64,000 bases of DNA, taken from assembly GCA_958510825.1 (NCBI GenBank), contig OY294044.1, positions 46,836,626-46,900,625 of the forward strand. The letters run 5' to 3'. Position numbers and translations under genes: made by a program. Shown piece by piece: positions 1 to 10,159 of this stretch; position 1 is the stretch's first letter, and each line of letters opens with the position of its first letter. The notes below the pieces were generated by a model, which ran no database searches, had not been told where the DNA came from, and saw only the letters and a program-made list of their open reading frames with translations. The stretch is from Brachypterus glaber. Taxonomy: Eukaryota; Arthropoda; Insecta; Coleoptera; Kateretidae.

Positions 1-202
1 AACTAAGTTTCGAATCAACTTGTGTCACTATTTATGACGAGTTGTGGTTATTCACCCGTGACGACCTTTTTCCTATCAAAGACTTCCATATTGCAGGTAA
101 GTGGTAACCAGTGTCCCGATTGATATTGTTAGGATGCTTGATGATTTCTATCGATTCCCGTATCTTCCTTGGCATTTTTCTGTTTTCTGTTAATATTTGT
201 TT
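1..202 (-). repeat. Inverted 3'-end fragment of the Penelope-like element
   Basis: These bases are the reverse complement of about 1976-2177, the end of the Penelope-like ORF plus the start of its terminal region. Position k pairs with 2178-k without visible mismatch until about 203. The element then resumes in direct orientation at an internal point. An inverted self-fragment in front of a 5'-truncated copy is typical of Penelope-like insertions. The window begins inside it, so its true left end is not visible. Confidence 0.9.
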
Positions 203-2146
203 AGTAAAGAGAAACCTCCAGTAAATTCAAACACTGTTGTTAATTTGTCAAAGACAAACTTAACAGAATGTGAGATCTCTTTGCTGTCCAAAGGACATAA
301 CTTTGCCATTACACCTAGGACAGTACCAACAGAAGAAATAATTTCTATAGTGGAGTCTTCCTTGTCTTCATTACCCACGGTAGATGCAGAGATAGTACGT
401 TATGAAACGGCTAAGATTCTAAAAAAGTCAAAACCACCTAAGTCTAACCTGACAAGGGAGGAATATTTAGCTTTAAAGAATCTTAATCGTAATGACGATA
501 TTATTGTTGTGCCTGCTGATAAGGGTAATGCCACTGTGGTGATGGACAAACTTGACTATTTTAACAAAATAACGGAACTCATAGACAATGACACATACGA
601 AAAACTCGAGACCGATCCTACTGGAAAATTTGAACGAAAAATCACACAATTACTTAAACAATCCTCCCTTACACCTCTTGAAATTTATAATCTAACCCCC
701 CGAGACTCCCGCGTACCAAAATTATATGGTTTACCTAAAATTCACAAGGATGGTGCCCCTCTTAGACCAATTGTCAGCACAATAGGTTCCCCTACGTATA
801 AACTTGCCAAACACCTTGCCCAAATCTTAAATCAGTTAGTTGGAAAAACGAGGTCTTATGTAAAAAATTCCACACACTTTGTACAAACCTTATCGACAGT
901 GACCCTGGACCCCTCGGACATAATGGTTAGTTTCGACGTAGAATCTCTATTTACTAACGTTCCCGTTCCCGATACAATAAATATTATACGAGACCTACTT
1001 ACAACTGGAAATCTTGACCCTAAGTTATGTAAATTATTTGAAGCTTGTCTGACATCTACATATTTTCTGATACAGGGAGAGTTCTATGAACAAGTGTCAG
1101 GCGCCGCAATGGGATCCCCATTATCACCCCCTGCGGCCAATGCTTTCATGGAATACTTCGAGGAAAAAGCTATTGAGTCATTTCCATTAAAACCTAAAAT
1201 TTGGCGCAGATACGTAGACGATGTCTATGCTATTTGGCCCCATGGCATGGAAAGCCTTCAAGGTTTTCTAAATCACCTCAATTCCCAACATAAATCTATA
1301 CGGTTTACGATGGAAATTGAGAACAACGGATCACTTCCCTTTTTGGACGTTTTGGTTTACAAAACGGAAAATGGCTCAATAGGACACTCGGTATACAGGA
1401 AGAAAACCCACACTGACAGATACCTAAACGCATTTTCACATCACCATCCCTCTCAAAAACGCTCGGTAGTTAATTCACTTGTTCATAGGGCTTTCATGAT
1501 TTCAGACAAGAATTCCCTAGACACAGAACTCCTTAAACTAACCAAAGCCTTGACCATGAACGGTTATACCAAAAAAGACATTAATAAGACCATATACAAA
1601 TACAGAAATCCCAGACCCAAACAACAGGACAATAGTGACAATGACAGACAGACACAAGTTATACTTCCCTATGTAAGCGGTATCACGGATAAAATAGGTA
1701 AACTTTTGAAGAAGTCAAATATTAAGCCTATATTTCGGTCCAACCAAAAATTAGGTCAATGTTTGACTTCAACAAAAGACAAAATACCCCTGAGTTCAGA
1801 AGGCGTATATAAAATACCCTGCTCCTGTGGTACGGTTTACATAGGTGAAACTAAGAGAAAAATTTCTACAAGACTTCAAGAGCATGAGCGCAATATAAGA
1901 AAGAAACAAATTTCCTTATCGGCAGTAGCCGAACATGTACATGAAACAGGTCATAAAATCAATTTGTCTGAAACAAAACAAATATTAACAGAAAACAGAA
2001 AAATGCCAAGGAAGATACGGGAATCGATAGAAATCATCAAGCATCCTAACAATATCAATCGGGACACTGGTTACCACTTACCTGCAATATGGAAGTCTTT
2101 GATAGGAAAAAGGTCGTCACGGGTGAATAACCACAACTCGTCATAA
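202..2146 (+). pseudogene. N-terminally truncated Penelope-like RT/GIY-YIG ORF
   Basis: The frame is open from the truncation junction to a stop at 2146, about 648 codons. It keeps the reverse transcriptase and the C-terminal GIY-YIG endonuclease. It lacks the N-terminal ~170 residues of the intact copy, and no ATG stands at its front; the frame merely runs in from the inverted fragment. RT motifs are intact, including YVDD near codon 339. It probably makes no native protein, but it supplies the upstream terminal region that precedes the intact copy. Confidence 0.88.
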
Positions 2147-2180
2147 ATAGTGACACAAGTTGATTCGAAACTTAGTTTCA

Positions 2181-2240
2181 GATTAATCCCTGAAGATGTC
2201 TCTAGTAGTAAGAGACGAAACGTCGGAAAGTGAAAATCCA
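2181..2240 (+). ncRNA. Hammerhead-ribozyme-like motif, 5' terminal region
   Basis: The core CTGAAGA (2190-2196) is followed by a hairpin, GTCTC (2198-2202) pairing with GAGAC (2212-2216), then GAAA and CGTC ending at 2224. CTGANGA, stem II, GAAA, then NUH is the hammerhead layout, and Penelope-like elements are known to carry minimal type I hammerheads. Stem III could only be the self-complementary ACGT, as in dimeric hammerheads. One extra base (T2197) lies between the core and stem II. A possible stem I pairs CC (2188-2189) with GG (2225-2226), and a distal TTAAT with ATTAA. Cleavage would follow C2224. Activity is unproven. Confidence 0.6.
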
Positions 2241-4652
2241 TTAACACGGTCTAAACCCGAAAGTGAAAGTTGTTTATATCTTAATGGCCGTGAAAGCTTA
2301 AAATCTAAAATAGGATGCCTCTACGGGGAGGAAATCAAACGAGATGCCACTCTATTTGGCAAACTTCGAATCAAATTTGTGAAATTATTAAACAGTCTAA
2401 CCTTCTTACGGCGGTGTCGTGACACTAAGGCAATTCCGAAGTGTTTACAAATATCTCATCACGTTAAGACTATTGCTGCCAATCGAATATATCGTAGAGC
2501 AGGAGAAGCCCTGGTGCGAGAAAGGATAAATGAAGATAAAAGGAAGCTAGACAACGTATCAGACCAACTGTACCGCTTGCATCAGAAACTGGGTAAGACA
2601 ATTGATTTTGATTTATTTCATGTACTAGATACTATAACTTATGAACACGCTCATGCTATTGGTGTTAAAGTCTCAGAAATCCAAAAGAAAAAGTTTTCTT
2701 CTTTGGATAGTAAAGAGAAACCTCCAGTAAATTCAAACACTGTTGTTAATTTGTCAAAGACAAACTTAACAGAATGTGAGATCTCTTTGCTGTCCAAAGG
2801 ACATAACTTTGCCATTACACCTAGGACAGTACCAACAGAAGAAATAATTTCTATAGTGGAGTCTTCCTTGTCTTCATTACCCACGGTAGATGCAGAGATA
2901 GTACGTTATGAAACGGCTAAGATTCTAAAAAAGTCAAAACCACCTAAGTCTAACCTGACAAGGGAGGAATATTTAGCTTTAAAGAATCTTAATCGTAATG
3001 ACGATATTATTGTTGTGCCTGCTGATAAGGGTAATGCCACTGTGGTGATGGACAAACTTGACTATTTTAACAAAATAACGGAACTCATAGACAATGACAC
3101 ATACGAAAAACTCGAGACCGATCCTACTGGAAAATTTGAACGAAAAATCACACAATTACTTAAACAATCCTCCCTTACACCTCTTGAAATTTATAATCTA
3201 ACCCCCCGAGACTCCCGCGTACCAAAATTATATGGTTTACCTAAAATTCACAAGGATGGTGCCCCTCTTAGACCAATTGTCAGCACAATAGGTTCCCCTA
3301 CGTATAAACTTGCCAAACACCTTGCCCAAATCTTAAATCAGTTAGTTGGAAAAACGAGGTCTTATGTAAAAAATTCCACAAACTTTGTACAAACCTTATC
3401 GACAGTGACCCTGGACCCCTCGGACATAATGGTTAGTTTCGACGTAGAATCTCTATTTACTAACGTTCCCGTTCCCGATACAATAAATATTATACGAGAC
3501 CTACTTACAACTGGAAATCTTGACCCTAAGTTATGTAAATTATTTGAAGCTTGTCTGACATCTACATATTTTCTGATACAGGGAGAGTTCTATGAACAAG
3601 TGTCAGGCGCCGCAATGGGATCCCCATTATCACCCCCTGCGGCCAATGCTTTCATGGAATACTTCGAGGAAAAAGCTATTGAGTCATTTCCATTAAAACC
3701 TAAAATTTGGCGCAGATACGTAGACGATGTCTATGCTATTTGGCCCCATGGCATGGAAAGCCTTCAAGGTTTTCTAAATCACCTCAATTCCCAACATAAA
3801 TCTATACGGTTTACGATGGAAATTGAGAACAACGGATCACTTCCCTTTTTGGACGTTTTGGTTTACAAAACGGAAAATGGCTCAATAGGACACTCGGTAT
3901 ACAGGAAGAAAACCCACACTGACAGATACCTAAACGCATTTTCACATCACCATCCCTCTCAAAAACGCTCGGTAGTTAATTCACTTGTTCATAGGGCTTT
4001 CATGATTTCAGACAAGAATTCCCTAGACACAGAACTCCTTAAACTAACCAAAGCCTTGACCATGAACGGTTATACCAAAAAAGACATTAATAAGACCATA
4101 TACAAATACAGAAATCCCAGACCCAAACAACAGGACAATAGTGACAATGACAGACAGACACAAGTTATACTTCCCTATGTAAGCGGTATCACGGATAAAA
4201 TAGGTAAACTTTTGAAGAAGTCAAATATTAAGCCTATATTTCGGTCCAACCAAAAATTAGGTCAATGTTTGACTTCAACAAAAGACAAAATACCCCTGAG
4301 TTCAGAAGGCGTATATAAAATACCCTGCTCCTGTGGTACGGTTTACATAGGTGAAACTAAGAGAAAAATTTCTACAAGACTTCAAGAGCATGAGCGCAAT
4401 ATAAGAAAGAAACAAATTTCCTTATCGGCAGTAGCCGAACATGTACATGAAACAGGTCATAAAATCAATTTGTCTGAAACAAAACAAATATTAACAGAAA
4501 ACAGAAAAATGCCAAGGAAGATACGGGAATCGATAGAAATCATCAAGCATCCTAACAATATCAATCGGGACACTGGTTACCACTTACCTGCAATATGGAA
4601 GTCTTTGATAGGAAAAAGGTCGTCACGGGTGAATAACCACAACTCGTCATAA
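2196..4652 (+). CDS. Penelope-like reverse transcriptase with GIY-YIG endonuclease
   Basis: This is an 818-residue uninterrupted ORF that would copy the element's RNA into DNA at endonuclease-nicked sites. Visible in order: a basic N-terminal extension (1-170); ADKGNATVV near 276; LYGLPKIHK near 345; motif A FDVESLF with Asp about 416; GAAMGSPLSP; the catalytic YVDD box at about 508-511; and a C-terminal GIY-YIG domain from about 705. That domain starts GVYKIPCSCGTVYIGE and carries the Cys-x-Cys insertion and downstream His residues typical of Penelope-like endonucleases. The ATG at 2196 is the first in frame and overlaps the hammerhead-like motif. The length fits intact elements of this class, and no stop or frameshift is present. 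It may be functional; activity is inference. Confidence 0.95.
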   Translation: MSLVVRDETSESENPLTRSKPESESCLYLNGRESLKSKIGCLYGEEIKRDATLFGKLRIKFVKLLNSLTFLRRCRDTKAIPKCLQISHHVKTIAANRIYRRAGEALVRERINEDKRKLDNVSDQLYRLHQKLGKTIDFDLFHVLDTITYEHAHAIGVKVSEIQKKKFSSLDSKEKPPVNSNTVVNLSKTNLTECEISLLSKGHNFAITPRTVPTEEIISIVESSLSSLPTVDAEIVRYETAKILKKSKPPKSNLTREEYLALKNLNRNDDIIVVPADKGNATVVMDKLDYFNKITELIDNDTYEKLETDPTGKFERKITQLLKQSSLTPLEIYNLTPRDSRVPKLYGLPKIHKDGAPLRPIVSTIGSPTYKLAKHLAQILNQLVGKTRSYVKNSTNFVQTLSTVTLDPSDIMVSFDVESLFTNVPVPDTINIIRDLLTTGNLDPKLCKLFEACLTSTYFLIQGEFYEQVSGAAMGSPLSPPAANAFMEYFEEKAIESFPLKPKIWRRYVDDVYAIWPHGMESLQGFLNHLNSQHKSIRFTMEIENNGSLPFLDVLVYKTENGSIGHSVYRKKTHTDRYLNAFSHHHPSQKRSVVNSLVHRAFMISDKNSLDTELLKLTKALTMNGYTKKDINKTIYKYRNPRPKQQDNSDNDRQTQVILPYVSGITDKIGKLLKKSNIKPIFRSNQKLGQCLTSTKDKIPLSSEGVYKIPCSCGTVYIGETKRKISTRLQEHERNIRKKQISLSAVAEHVHETGHKINLSETKQILTENRKMPRKIRESIEIIKHPNNINRDTGYHLPAIWKSLIGKRSSRVNNHNSS

Positions 4653-4686
4653 ATAGTGACACAAGTTGATTCGAAACTTAGTTTCA

Positions 4687-4746
4687 GATTAATCCCTGAA
4701 GATGTCTCTAGTAGTAAGAGACGAAACGTCGGAAAGTGAAAATCCA
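4687..4746 (+). ncRNA. Hammerhead-ribozyme-like motif, 3' terminal region
   Basis: This is an exact second copy of the motif, offset by 2506 bases, with its core at 4696-4702 and the predicted cleavage point after 4730. Two copies flanking the full element would let a transcript be trimmed to unit length. No ORF follows this copy, so here the motif is under no coding constraint. Confidence 0.58.
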
Positions 4747-4784
4747 TTAACACGGTCTAAACCCGAAAGTGAAAGTTGTTTATA

Positions 4785-5650
4785 ACACATTCTTTATCTG
4801 ACAGAAACTGTTAATAATACGTTTTCACGAGAAGACGTCTGCACATATTTATTATGGTAATTAAATAGTATCGATATTAACAGCATGGATTTCATTAAGA
4901 AAGCGACTCTTTTATAGATACCATATTTTCATAGCTGTGCATAAATTAAAATAAGATGCAAAAAAATGGTGCATCTACTATGTTAAGATAAAACTTTTCT
5001 TAATGAAGCACCTCTAACTTATTAAACATACATTTTTATTCGATTGATTCTAAAAGAGATACTTTTTGTTTATGTTTTACGGGCGAAAAGTTGGCCCAGG
5101 GGCCAAAATGTTTTTTTCGTCCGCTAACTAAAACTAGTTATTTTTAAGCTTTTTAAAAGAAGATGCTTTACCTTTACTGTAATATTTATAAAGAAATATG
5201 ACTTTTAGGTCACTTTTGGTCTTGAACTAACTGTTCTTTTTGACCAGATACAGTTATTATAATCATTTCATACAAAATAAAAATTTCTATAACATAACCT
5301 CAAAATATATGTTAACTGATTAATCTGTATTCATCCACTAAAACAAATTAAAAACACAAAATTTCAATTGTAAAATCAATTTCAATATTTATAATATTCA
5401 TAGAACGGTTCAGAAGTATTACTTTCATAATAGACACATTTTAACAGAAATCACCAAGCTATAGCTTTTTTAAATTTGAAAATGAAACCGCACGCAAAAG
5501 AAACGATTCAATTGTTTTTTTAGCGATTTGATTGGATAGCAATTTGTCATGGATAACTAGATAAGACACTAAATAGAAATACTTTTTGAAATTTAAAATT
5601 AAGTATATTTTAATAATTTATTATAATTAGTAACAATCGAATAAAAAATA
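4785..5650. other. AT-rich intergenic stretch
   Basis: I see no coding signal here. The only landmark is a GC-richer motif near 5090 (cgggcgaaaagttggcccag). It resembles the arm start of the palindrome at 5655 and a stretch near 46334, so it may be a decayed end of a related element. Confidence 0.4.
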
Positions 5651-5654
5651 TTGT

Positions 5655-5783
5655 ATAATACACGGGCAAAAAGTTAAATTTCAATTTCGTAGGTTTATTA
5701 CCCTCGGGCCGGCCCGAACGGCCGGCCCTCGGCTTCTAAAAACCTACTCAATCGAAAAACTTAACTTTTTGCCCTTGTATTAT
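5655..5783. repeat. Palindromic MITE-like element with GC-rich centre
   Basis: Two arms of about 55 bases, sharing GGGCAAAAAGTTAA and TAGGTTT, are inverted around a GC-rich centre at about 5705-5730. That centre is built from GGCCGGCC-type words. The palindrome is compact with few mismatches, which fits a small fold-back element. No clear target duplication is visible. Confidence 0.7.
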
Positions 5784-6000
5784 AAATAACTATTTGATCA
5801 TTTAAACAGGTTAAAAGTGCTCCAGCGCGTTTAGACCATTGGGTCCCTTGGTCCATAATTTCATCAAAGTAGGACCTTTTAGGGGTGTCTTTTAGGTATT
5901 TAGATGACAATGCCTCCCATTTAGAGGATATGGCCTTTTTCTTTGAAATGTTAGGACTCCTCTTGAATGTGCAATATGAAAGTGGTAAAAATTTGCGCAT
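5761..6000 (-). pseudogene. Unrecognised protein-like fragment
   Basis: The minus-strand frame is open for 79 codons. Its second half looks protein-like, with Trp-, Lys- and Asp-rich text such as KWEALSSKYLKD and WSKRAGALLTCL, unlike the surrounding AT-rich noise. Its 3' end runs into the right arm of the palindrome at 5655-5783. I do not recognise the family. No splice sites or start context support a gene, so a fragment of a transposon protein is the simplest reading. Confidence 0.25.
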
Positions 6001-6399
6001 TCTTAATAGTGTGCAAAAGCGTCATTTGCGCTCTGAAGTAGGTATGAAGTATTTTTTTATAGAATAATTTTAGTTTATATTTAAGTACGGAGGTCTTTAA
6101 GACACGTGTGAACGTTACGGTAAGAAAAAAAAGGAAGAAAATGAAGAAGAAACAATAATTCTACTACTGAACATAATATAACAATTTACAATTTTTATAG
6201 TTTTCACTTATTTCCATGTAAATGTATGTCATACAGAAATTTCATTATCGTAAAGAATTACCTTAGTTAATATTAATATCTTTATAGACTCATAAATAAA
6301 TATGTAGGTTTACGTTTTCTATCTAAAAATAGTAATTAAATAAAAAATAAATTATTATTGTTATTACTATTTATTAAAATAAATTATTTACAAATTGAA

Positions 6400-6990
6400 A
6401 AAGTTTCAGAAATCAAGTACCTGGGGATTAACATTGATGAAAACCTTAGTTTTAAATCCCACTGTAGTTTGATTTAAAATAAAATGTTAAGAAAAGTTTA
6501 TTTCTTGGACAAAATTTCTAAAAAAATAAATTTTAATACGCGCCTTTTATTGTACAAAGCCTTGATATTGATTAATGCGCTTCTTTACTATTTAACCTGA
6601 ATAAAAATAAAGTAGAAACTTTACAAAAAGTTCAAAATAAAGCGAGGATTTTACTAAAATGTAAGAAAAACACAACTGTTGATTTCATGACAGTTAGGCG
6701 AAGGATTTTATTTAAGACACTGGATTATATCTTTAAAATAAAAAATTATAGAACTCCCATATATTTAAAAGAAAAAAATCTATTTGTACATCAAGTTTAC
6801 TCTGTAAATACTAGAAATAAGGATGATTTTTATATTAAAATCAACTTTTAAACCAAAAAAAGGATTTATTAAAAAAATATATTTTTTACAATGGACTGTC
6901 AAAATTTAACGACCTACTAATTGATATTAAATTCTGTGATAATTATTTTAATTTTAAAACGAGATTTTTTAAATAAGTTTTACCACTCTA
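6400..6990 (+). pseudogene. Decayed LINE reverse-transcriptase C-terminal fragment
   Basis: Conceptual translation, broken by several stops, gives IKYLGINIDENLSFKSH, then LRKVYFLDKISKK, LLYKALI, a QNKA-like stretch and a P-x-YL segment. This order (KYLGI-x-ID, SH, LYK, then the 'P-x-YL ... N' tail) is the thumb and C-terminal region of non-LTR retrotransposon RTs of the Jockey/CR1 type. It is AT-rich and heavily mutated. The catalytic half is absent, consistent with an old 5'-truncated insertion. Confidence 0.65.
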
Positions 6991-7029
6991 ACAGCGTAAA
7001 TGTTAATGTATATAGATATAACCTAAATA

Positions 7030-7750
7030 AAAAGTTTATTTATTTATATATTTATTATTGATTACAATCATAATCTCCCCGTAGCAATGCGTCGGTACGC
7101 GCTTGGCTTTATATGACATATTTTTTATAGTAGTATATAGTATATTAAACAACAAGTTTAATAAGACAAGATTTAAACGTACGAGTCCAGGTTTACAAAA
7201 CAAGCCTATAGCGAGAAGTTTTGTAATGGACGAGTGTGATTAATGTCTAATTAAATGAGTTTTTTACACTATTTTATCGATGACGTGCTTTAATAGGTAA
7301 GTTCTTAACTTACTTAAGTCTTAAAGTATTAAGTAGTCTATTAAAAAATCTAATTAAAAATATACATCATATGATGTCTATAATTAATACCTTAAGATAT
7401 TAAATGCAATGAAATAGTAATTTAGATCAATTTTATGATTCACCATGCCAGTATACTGCTAATTTATTACCTACAGGAAATATCAAATTAGTATAAATAA
7501 TGATGATAATAATAACTTTTTAATGTTGTTTTCAAAATGACTTTTAAATTCATCTTGGTTGTTTTCTGTAGATATAAGTATACTTAGCTTTTTCCGACCA
7601 ATCAGTGTCACGTATTGCAGATGTAATATACCTAGCAAAAAAATAAGGTTTGTTTGGAAATTATTACGACACAGGCGAAGCCCCTGGAGTAATTATTTCC
7701 TTTAAGAACAGTTGCAGCCGGAAAAAAATTCAAAAGTAATTTTAAAAAGT
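7030..7750. other. AT-rich intergenic stretch
   Basis: I see nothing codable. A short block near 7070-7100 (CCCCGTAGCAATGCGTCGG) is less AT-rich than its surroundings but matches nothing I recognise. Confidence 0.35.
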
Positions 7751-7751
7751 A

Positions 7752-7981
7752 GTATGAAGCTGAAGTTTACAACGTTTTTTTGCATCGAAAATTCAAATAG
7801 TTTCTTAAAGCACTTATTCCATAACACGTTTTTAGCGCACTAGTACTTTAGAAAACTTGCCGCAAGCGGCTTGTTTTCTAAACTTTTACTCGGGCGCTAA
7901 AAACGCATGTTATGAAACTAGTACTTTAATATACTATTTGAATTTTCGTTGCAAAAAAACGTTGCAAACTTCAGCTTCATA
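7752..7981. repeat. Fold-back MITE, ~110-base arms
   Basis: TATGAAGCTGAAGTTTACAA at the left end is mirrored by the end of the right arm at 7981. Inside, both arms carry CACTAGTACTTTA-like text and 'gcgctaaaaacg', around a central TTGCCGCAAGCGGC hairpin. One half-arm recurs near 18360-18410. No coding capacity. Confidence 0.75.
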
Positions 7982-8089
7982 AAATAGTCTAGTAACTTTT
8001 TTTTGTGGGGCGGTGTAAATAAATAGCTAAAAATATTTTTACTTTTTAAAAACAAGTACCGTTAGAGGCATATTAACGAGTATTTTATA

Positions 8090-8360
8090 GGAGGATTGGT
8101 GTAGTGGACCGCGTCGAACTTGGCGAGTTTACTACCCAAATAGCGTGAGTTTGATTCTCACCGGCGCCGATTTGCCTTTTTCAGTTAATTAATAATTGAA
8201 ATTTGGCGAAAGCGTGAGTGAAGCGGACACTCCCTACAAATTGGTTCGAAAGTCAATTAAAGCCGGTGGTTCCCTCTACTACTAGCCCACACAAGTCCTG
8301 GACTTAGGGGATGCTTAATTAAGTAGAATAGTACGAGGTTAAACAAAAATGTAATGTAAT
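8090..8360 (+). mobile_element. tRNA-derived SINE, copy 1
   Basis: The head starts GGAGGATTGGTGTAGTGG, which contains a pol III A-box-like TGGTGTAGTGG. About 45 bases later comes a B-box-like GTTTGATTC. A non-tRNA body follows (GCGCCGATTTGCC ... GGACACTCCCT ... GGTGGTTCCCTCTACTACTA ... AGTCCTGGACTTA), and the tail is a short TAATG repeat. Two other copies in the window share head, body and tail, which defines the family. Confidence 0.88.
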
Positions 8361-8578
8361 TATAACTAAATTATACAGAATAAAGTGTGAATCAATAAGT
8401 AGTTTTAAAAAATTTAACCATGCAGTGCAATGCACTGAGTGCATTCGTTCCGAGATTCGCTCTTCTTTATAAAACTAACTGTCTATTGTCTCAAAACTAA
8501 CCATAATAATAAATTAAGTATTTTAAAGGCGCGAAATTAGTGATATCGAAAACGTTAAAGTTACAATTAAAATTTTAC
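8361..8578. other. Short AT-rich spacer, intron side of the alternative exon
   Basis: If the minus-strand exon at 8579-8939 is real, this is the start of its downstream intron. No other feature is seen. Confidence 0.3.
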
Positions 8579-8939
8579 CTATATAAAAACTAATTTCCTG
8601 ACTCTCCAAGCTATCCTCAAAAATCCTATTCCTAATTTTGGGCAAGTCTCTGCTCTCTCTGATTCCTTCACCGACTTTATCGTAATCCACTTTATCACAA
8701 ACATCGTTTTCACTATCACAAATTTGACTAGAATTCACAAAGTTATCGTCCACAAACTCGAAAAAAACATTGGTCGGTGAAGATACGTAGACGGTATCCG
8801 CGACCGGCCTCCTTGGCTTTCGGAAGGTGTTGGGGGCTGACCTGGGGGGCGGCACCGGTAGTGGATCGTTGTTCCTTTGTTTTCTAACAGAACTACTCGA
8901 TTCGCAGCGTCGGTGATGCGATTTTCCTTCTCGCATCAT
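8579..8939 (-). CDS. Candidate alternative first coding exon (proline-rich, minus strand)
   Basis: The frame starts at MMREGKSHHRR and ends after 120 codons plus one base at a good donor, AG/GTAAAA (8580-8573). The peptide is polar, with a DPLPVPPPRSAP proline-rich segment suited to SH3 binding, then an acidic region. There is no acceptor-like tract in the ~60 bases upstream, so it reads as a first exon; several short upstream ATGs weaken that slightly. It ends in the same phase (one extra G) as the exon at 29202-29290 on the same strand, so both could splice to one downstream exon left of the window. I infer an alternative promoter of the same gene. A separate gene is possible. Confidence 0.5.
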
Positions 8940-9709
8940 TTTTCATTGTTTTTCCGAAGTCATTTGCACATTTCAATCATTTTTACGATGATTTTTTATA
9001 TTTTTAATGATGAAACAAGATACTTCTATAAGAAGAATATTGACGTATTATGGATAGTGAACAAATGAAAGTAGATACAGTATTGGAATGTTATACGTTT
9101 TAATTGCAAAAGATAATAACACCTTTAGAAGAGTACACTGAAATAATCATAGATTTATAGTATTTGGTCGCTGGATAATTGTAGTGGATGGTCCTGATAT
9201 ATTCATACACAGCACATGGTTTTATTTATTTTTTTAATTTTTAATTTATTTTTTTACCCTTCAGGGTAAGCTCTTAAAAATACAGTTGATCTGCAGCTAA
9301 CAATATATTACTTTGTTTCCTGTACTTTTTTATTTGGTTGGTCGCTCTGGTCGTTTTAGAAGTATTTTCCGAAAACTCCTAAACTGACACAAAACAACAA
9401 GAAATCTAAGCAATAACCTGCACAAAAACCAATAAAGTGCAGGTTGGAAGGTCTGTATTTGCTAAAAAAAAATACTTTAGTACTTTTATATCTGTATTTT
9501 ATTTAGGCTGTTATTCCAGTGCACTCTTATTTTCTTACCTTATGGATTTATAGGTTCAATTAACTTGGTAAGAATGTATATTCTTCAAAGGTAAGAAAAG
9601 CGTATTATCAGATACTGTTATAGCAAATTACTTTTAAAGGAATTTATTTATAAATCTGGAATCATTTCTTTGGATTTCCTGATTTAATTTTTATTTATTT
9701 CTAATGACC
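8940..9709. other. Non-coding stretch upstream of the alternative exon
   Basis: If 8579-8939 is a first exon, its promoter lies here. I see no convincing TATA box at a fixed distance, only generally AT-rich sequence. Confidence 0.3.
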
Positions 9710-10159
9710 ACGGGTCGGATCAAAGTAGCCATTACCGGGGGCATGTAAAAATTAGAATTTTAAAAAACTCTTTTTTCAAGTAAATAGACACTTTAAACTA
9801 TTGTTTACCAAGCGGAATGTCATGTCGACGCTGAGTCACTTGGTCATAGTCCATGACTCATAGAGAAACACTTATTTTTTTTTAATTGTTTCCCTTTTCA
9901 AAAAAAGAATAATTAATTTAAAAAAAAATATTTTTGTATTAACTATTCTTTTTTAAAGAGAAAAAAATTTCAAAAAAAAATTAAGTCCTTCTCCATGAGT
10001 CATGGAACATGACCAAGTGACTCACTGAGTATTAACAGCGTCTACATTACATTCCGCTCGGTGAGCAGTAGTTTAAAGTGTCTATTTACTTGAAAAAAGA
10101 GTTTTTTAAAATTCTAATTTTTGCATGCCCCCGGTAATAGCTACTTCGATCCGACCCGT
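9710..10159. repeat. 450-base fold-back MITE with long arms
   Basis: The ends ACGGGTCGGATC and GATCCGACCCGT are inverted. The arms extend ~190 bases with strong complementarity, including CCGGGGGCATG, 'aagtaaatagacac' and CACTTGGTCAT blocks, around an A/T-rich centre. A diverged relative appears to lie at 19970-20220. No ORF. Confidence 0.8.

Larger units (their letters stand above)
202..2278 (+). mobile_element. 5'-truncated Penelope-like element, upstream copy of a tandem pair
   Basis: This stretch matches 2708-4784 at a constant offset of 2506 bases. The one substitution I noticed changes an Asn codon of the downstream copy to His (near 890). Identity ends at 2278/4784, which marks the element's 3' end. 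The copy lacks the first ~170 codons of the ORF and so has no native start. Near identity means a very recent insertion or local duplication, although assembly duplication must be excluded. Confidence 0.92.
2137..4784 (+). mobile_element. Full-length Penelope-like element with EN domain
   Basis: This is the downstream member of the tandem. It runs from the terminal region of the upstream copy (about 2137-2278) through the complete ORF to the matching terminal region at 4643-4784. Head-to-tail copies in which the tail of one acts as promoter and leader of the next are the classic Penelope organisation. The left limit of the terminal repeat is arbitrary, because the direct repeat spans the whole upstream copy. 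Unrelated flanking sequence begins at 4785. Confidence 0.88.

Noticed and set aside
190..378. Minus-strand ORFs inside the Penelope-like copies (also 2651-2884)
   Set aside because: Antisense to the RT ORF and duplicated only because the element is duplicated.
8091..8170. tRNA gene
   Set aside because: The A and B boxes are present but the sequence cannot form a proper cloverleaf and continues into a SINE body found three times.
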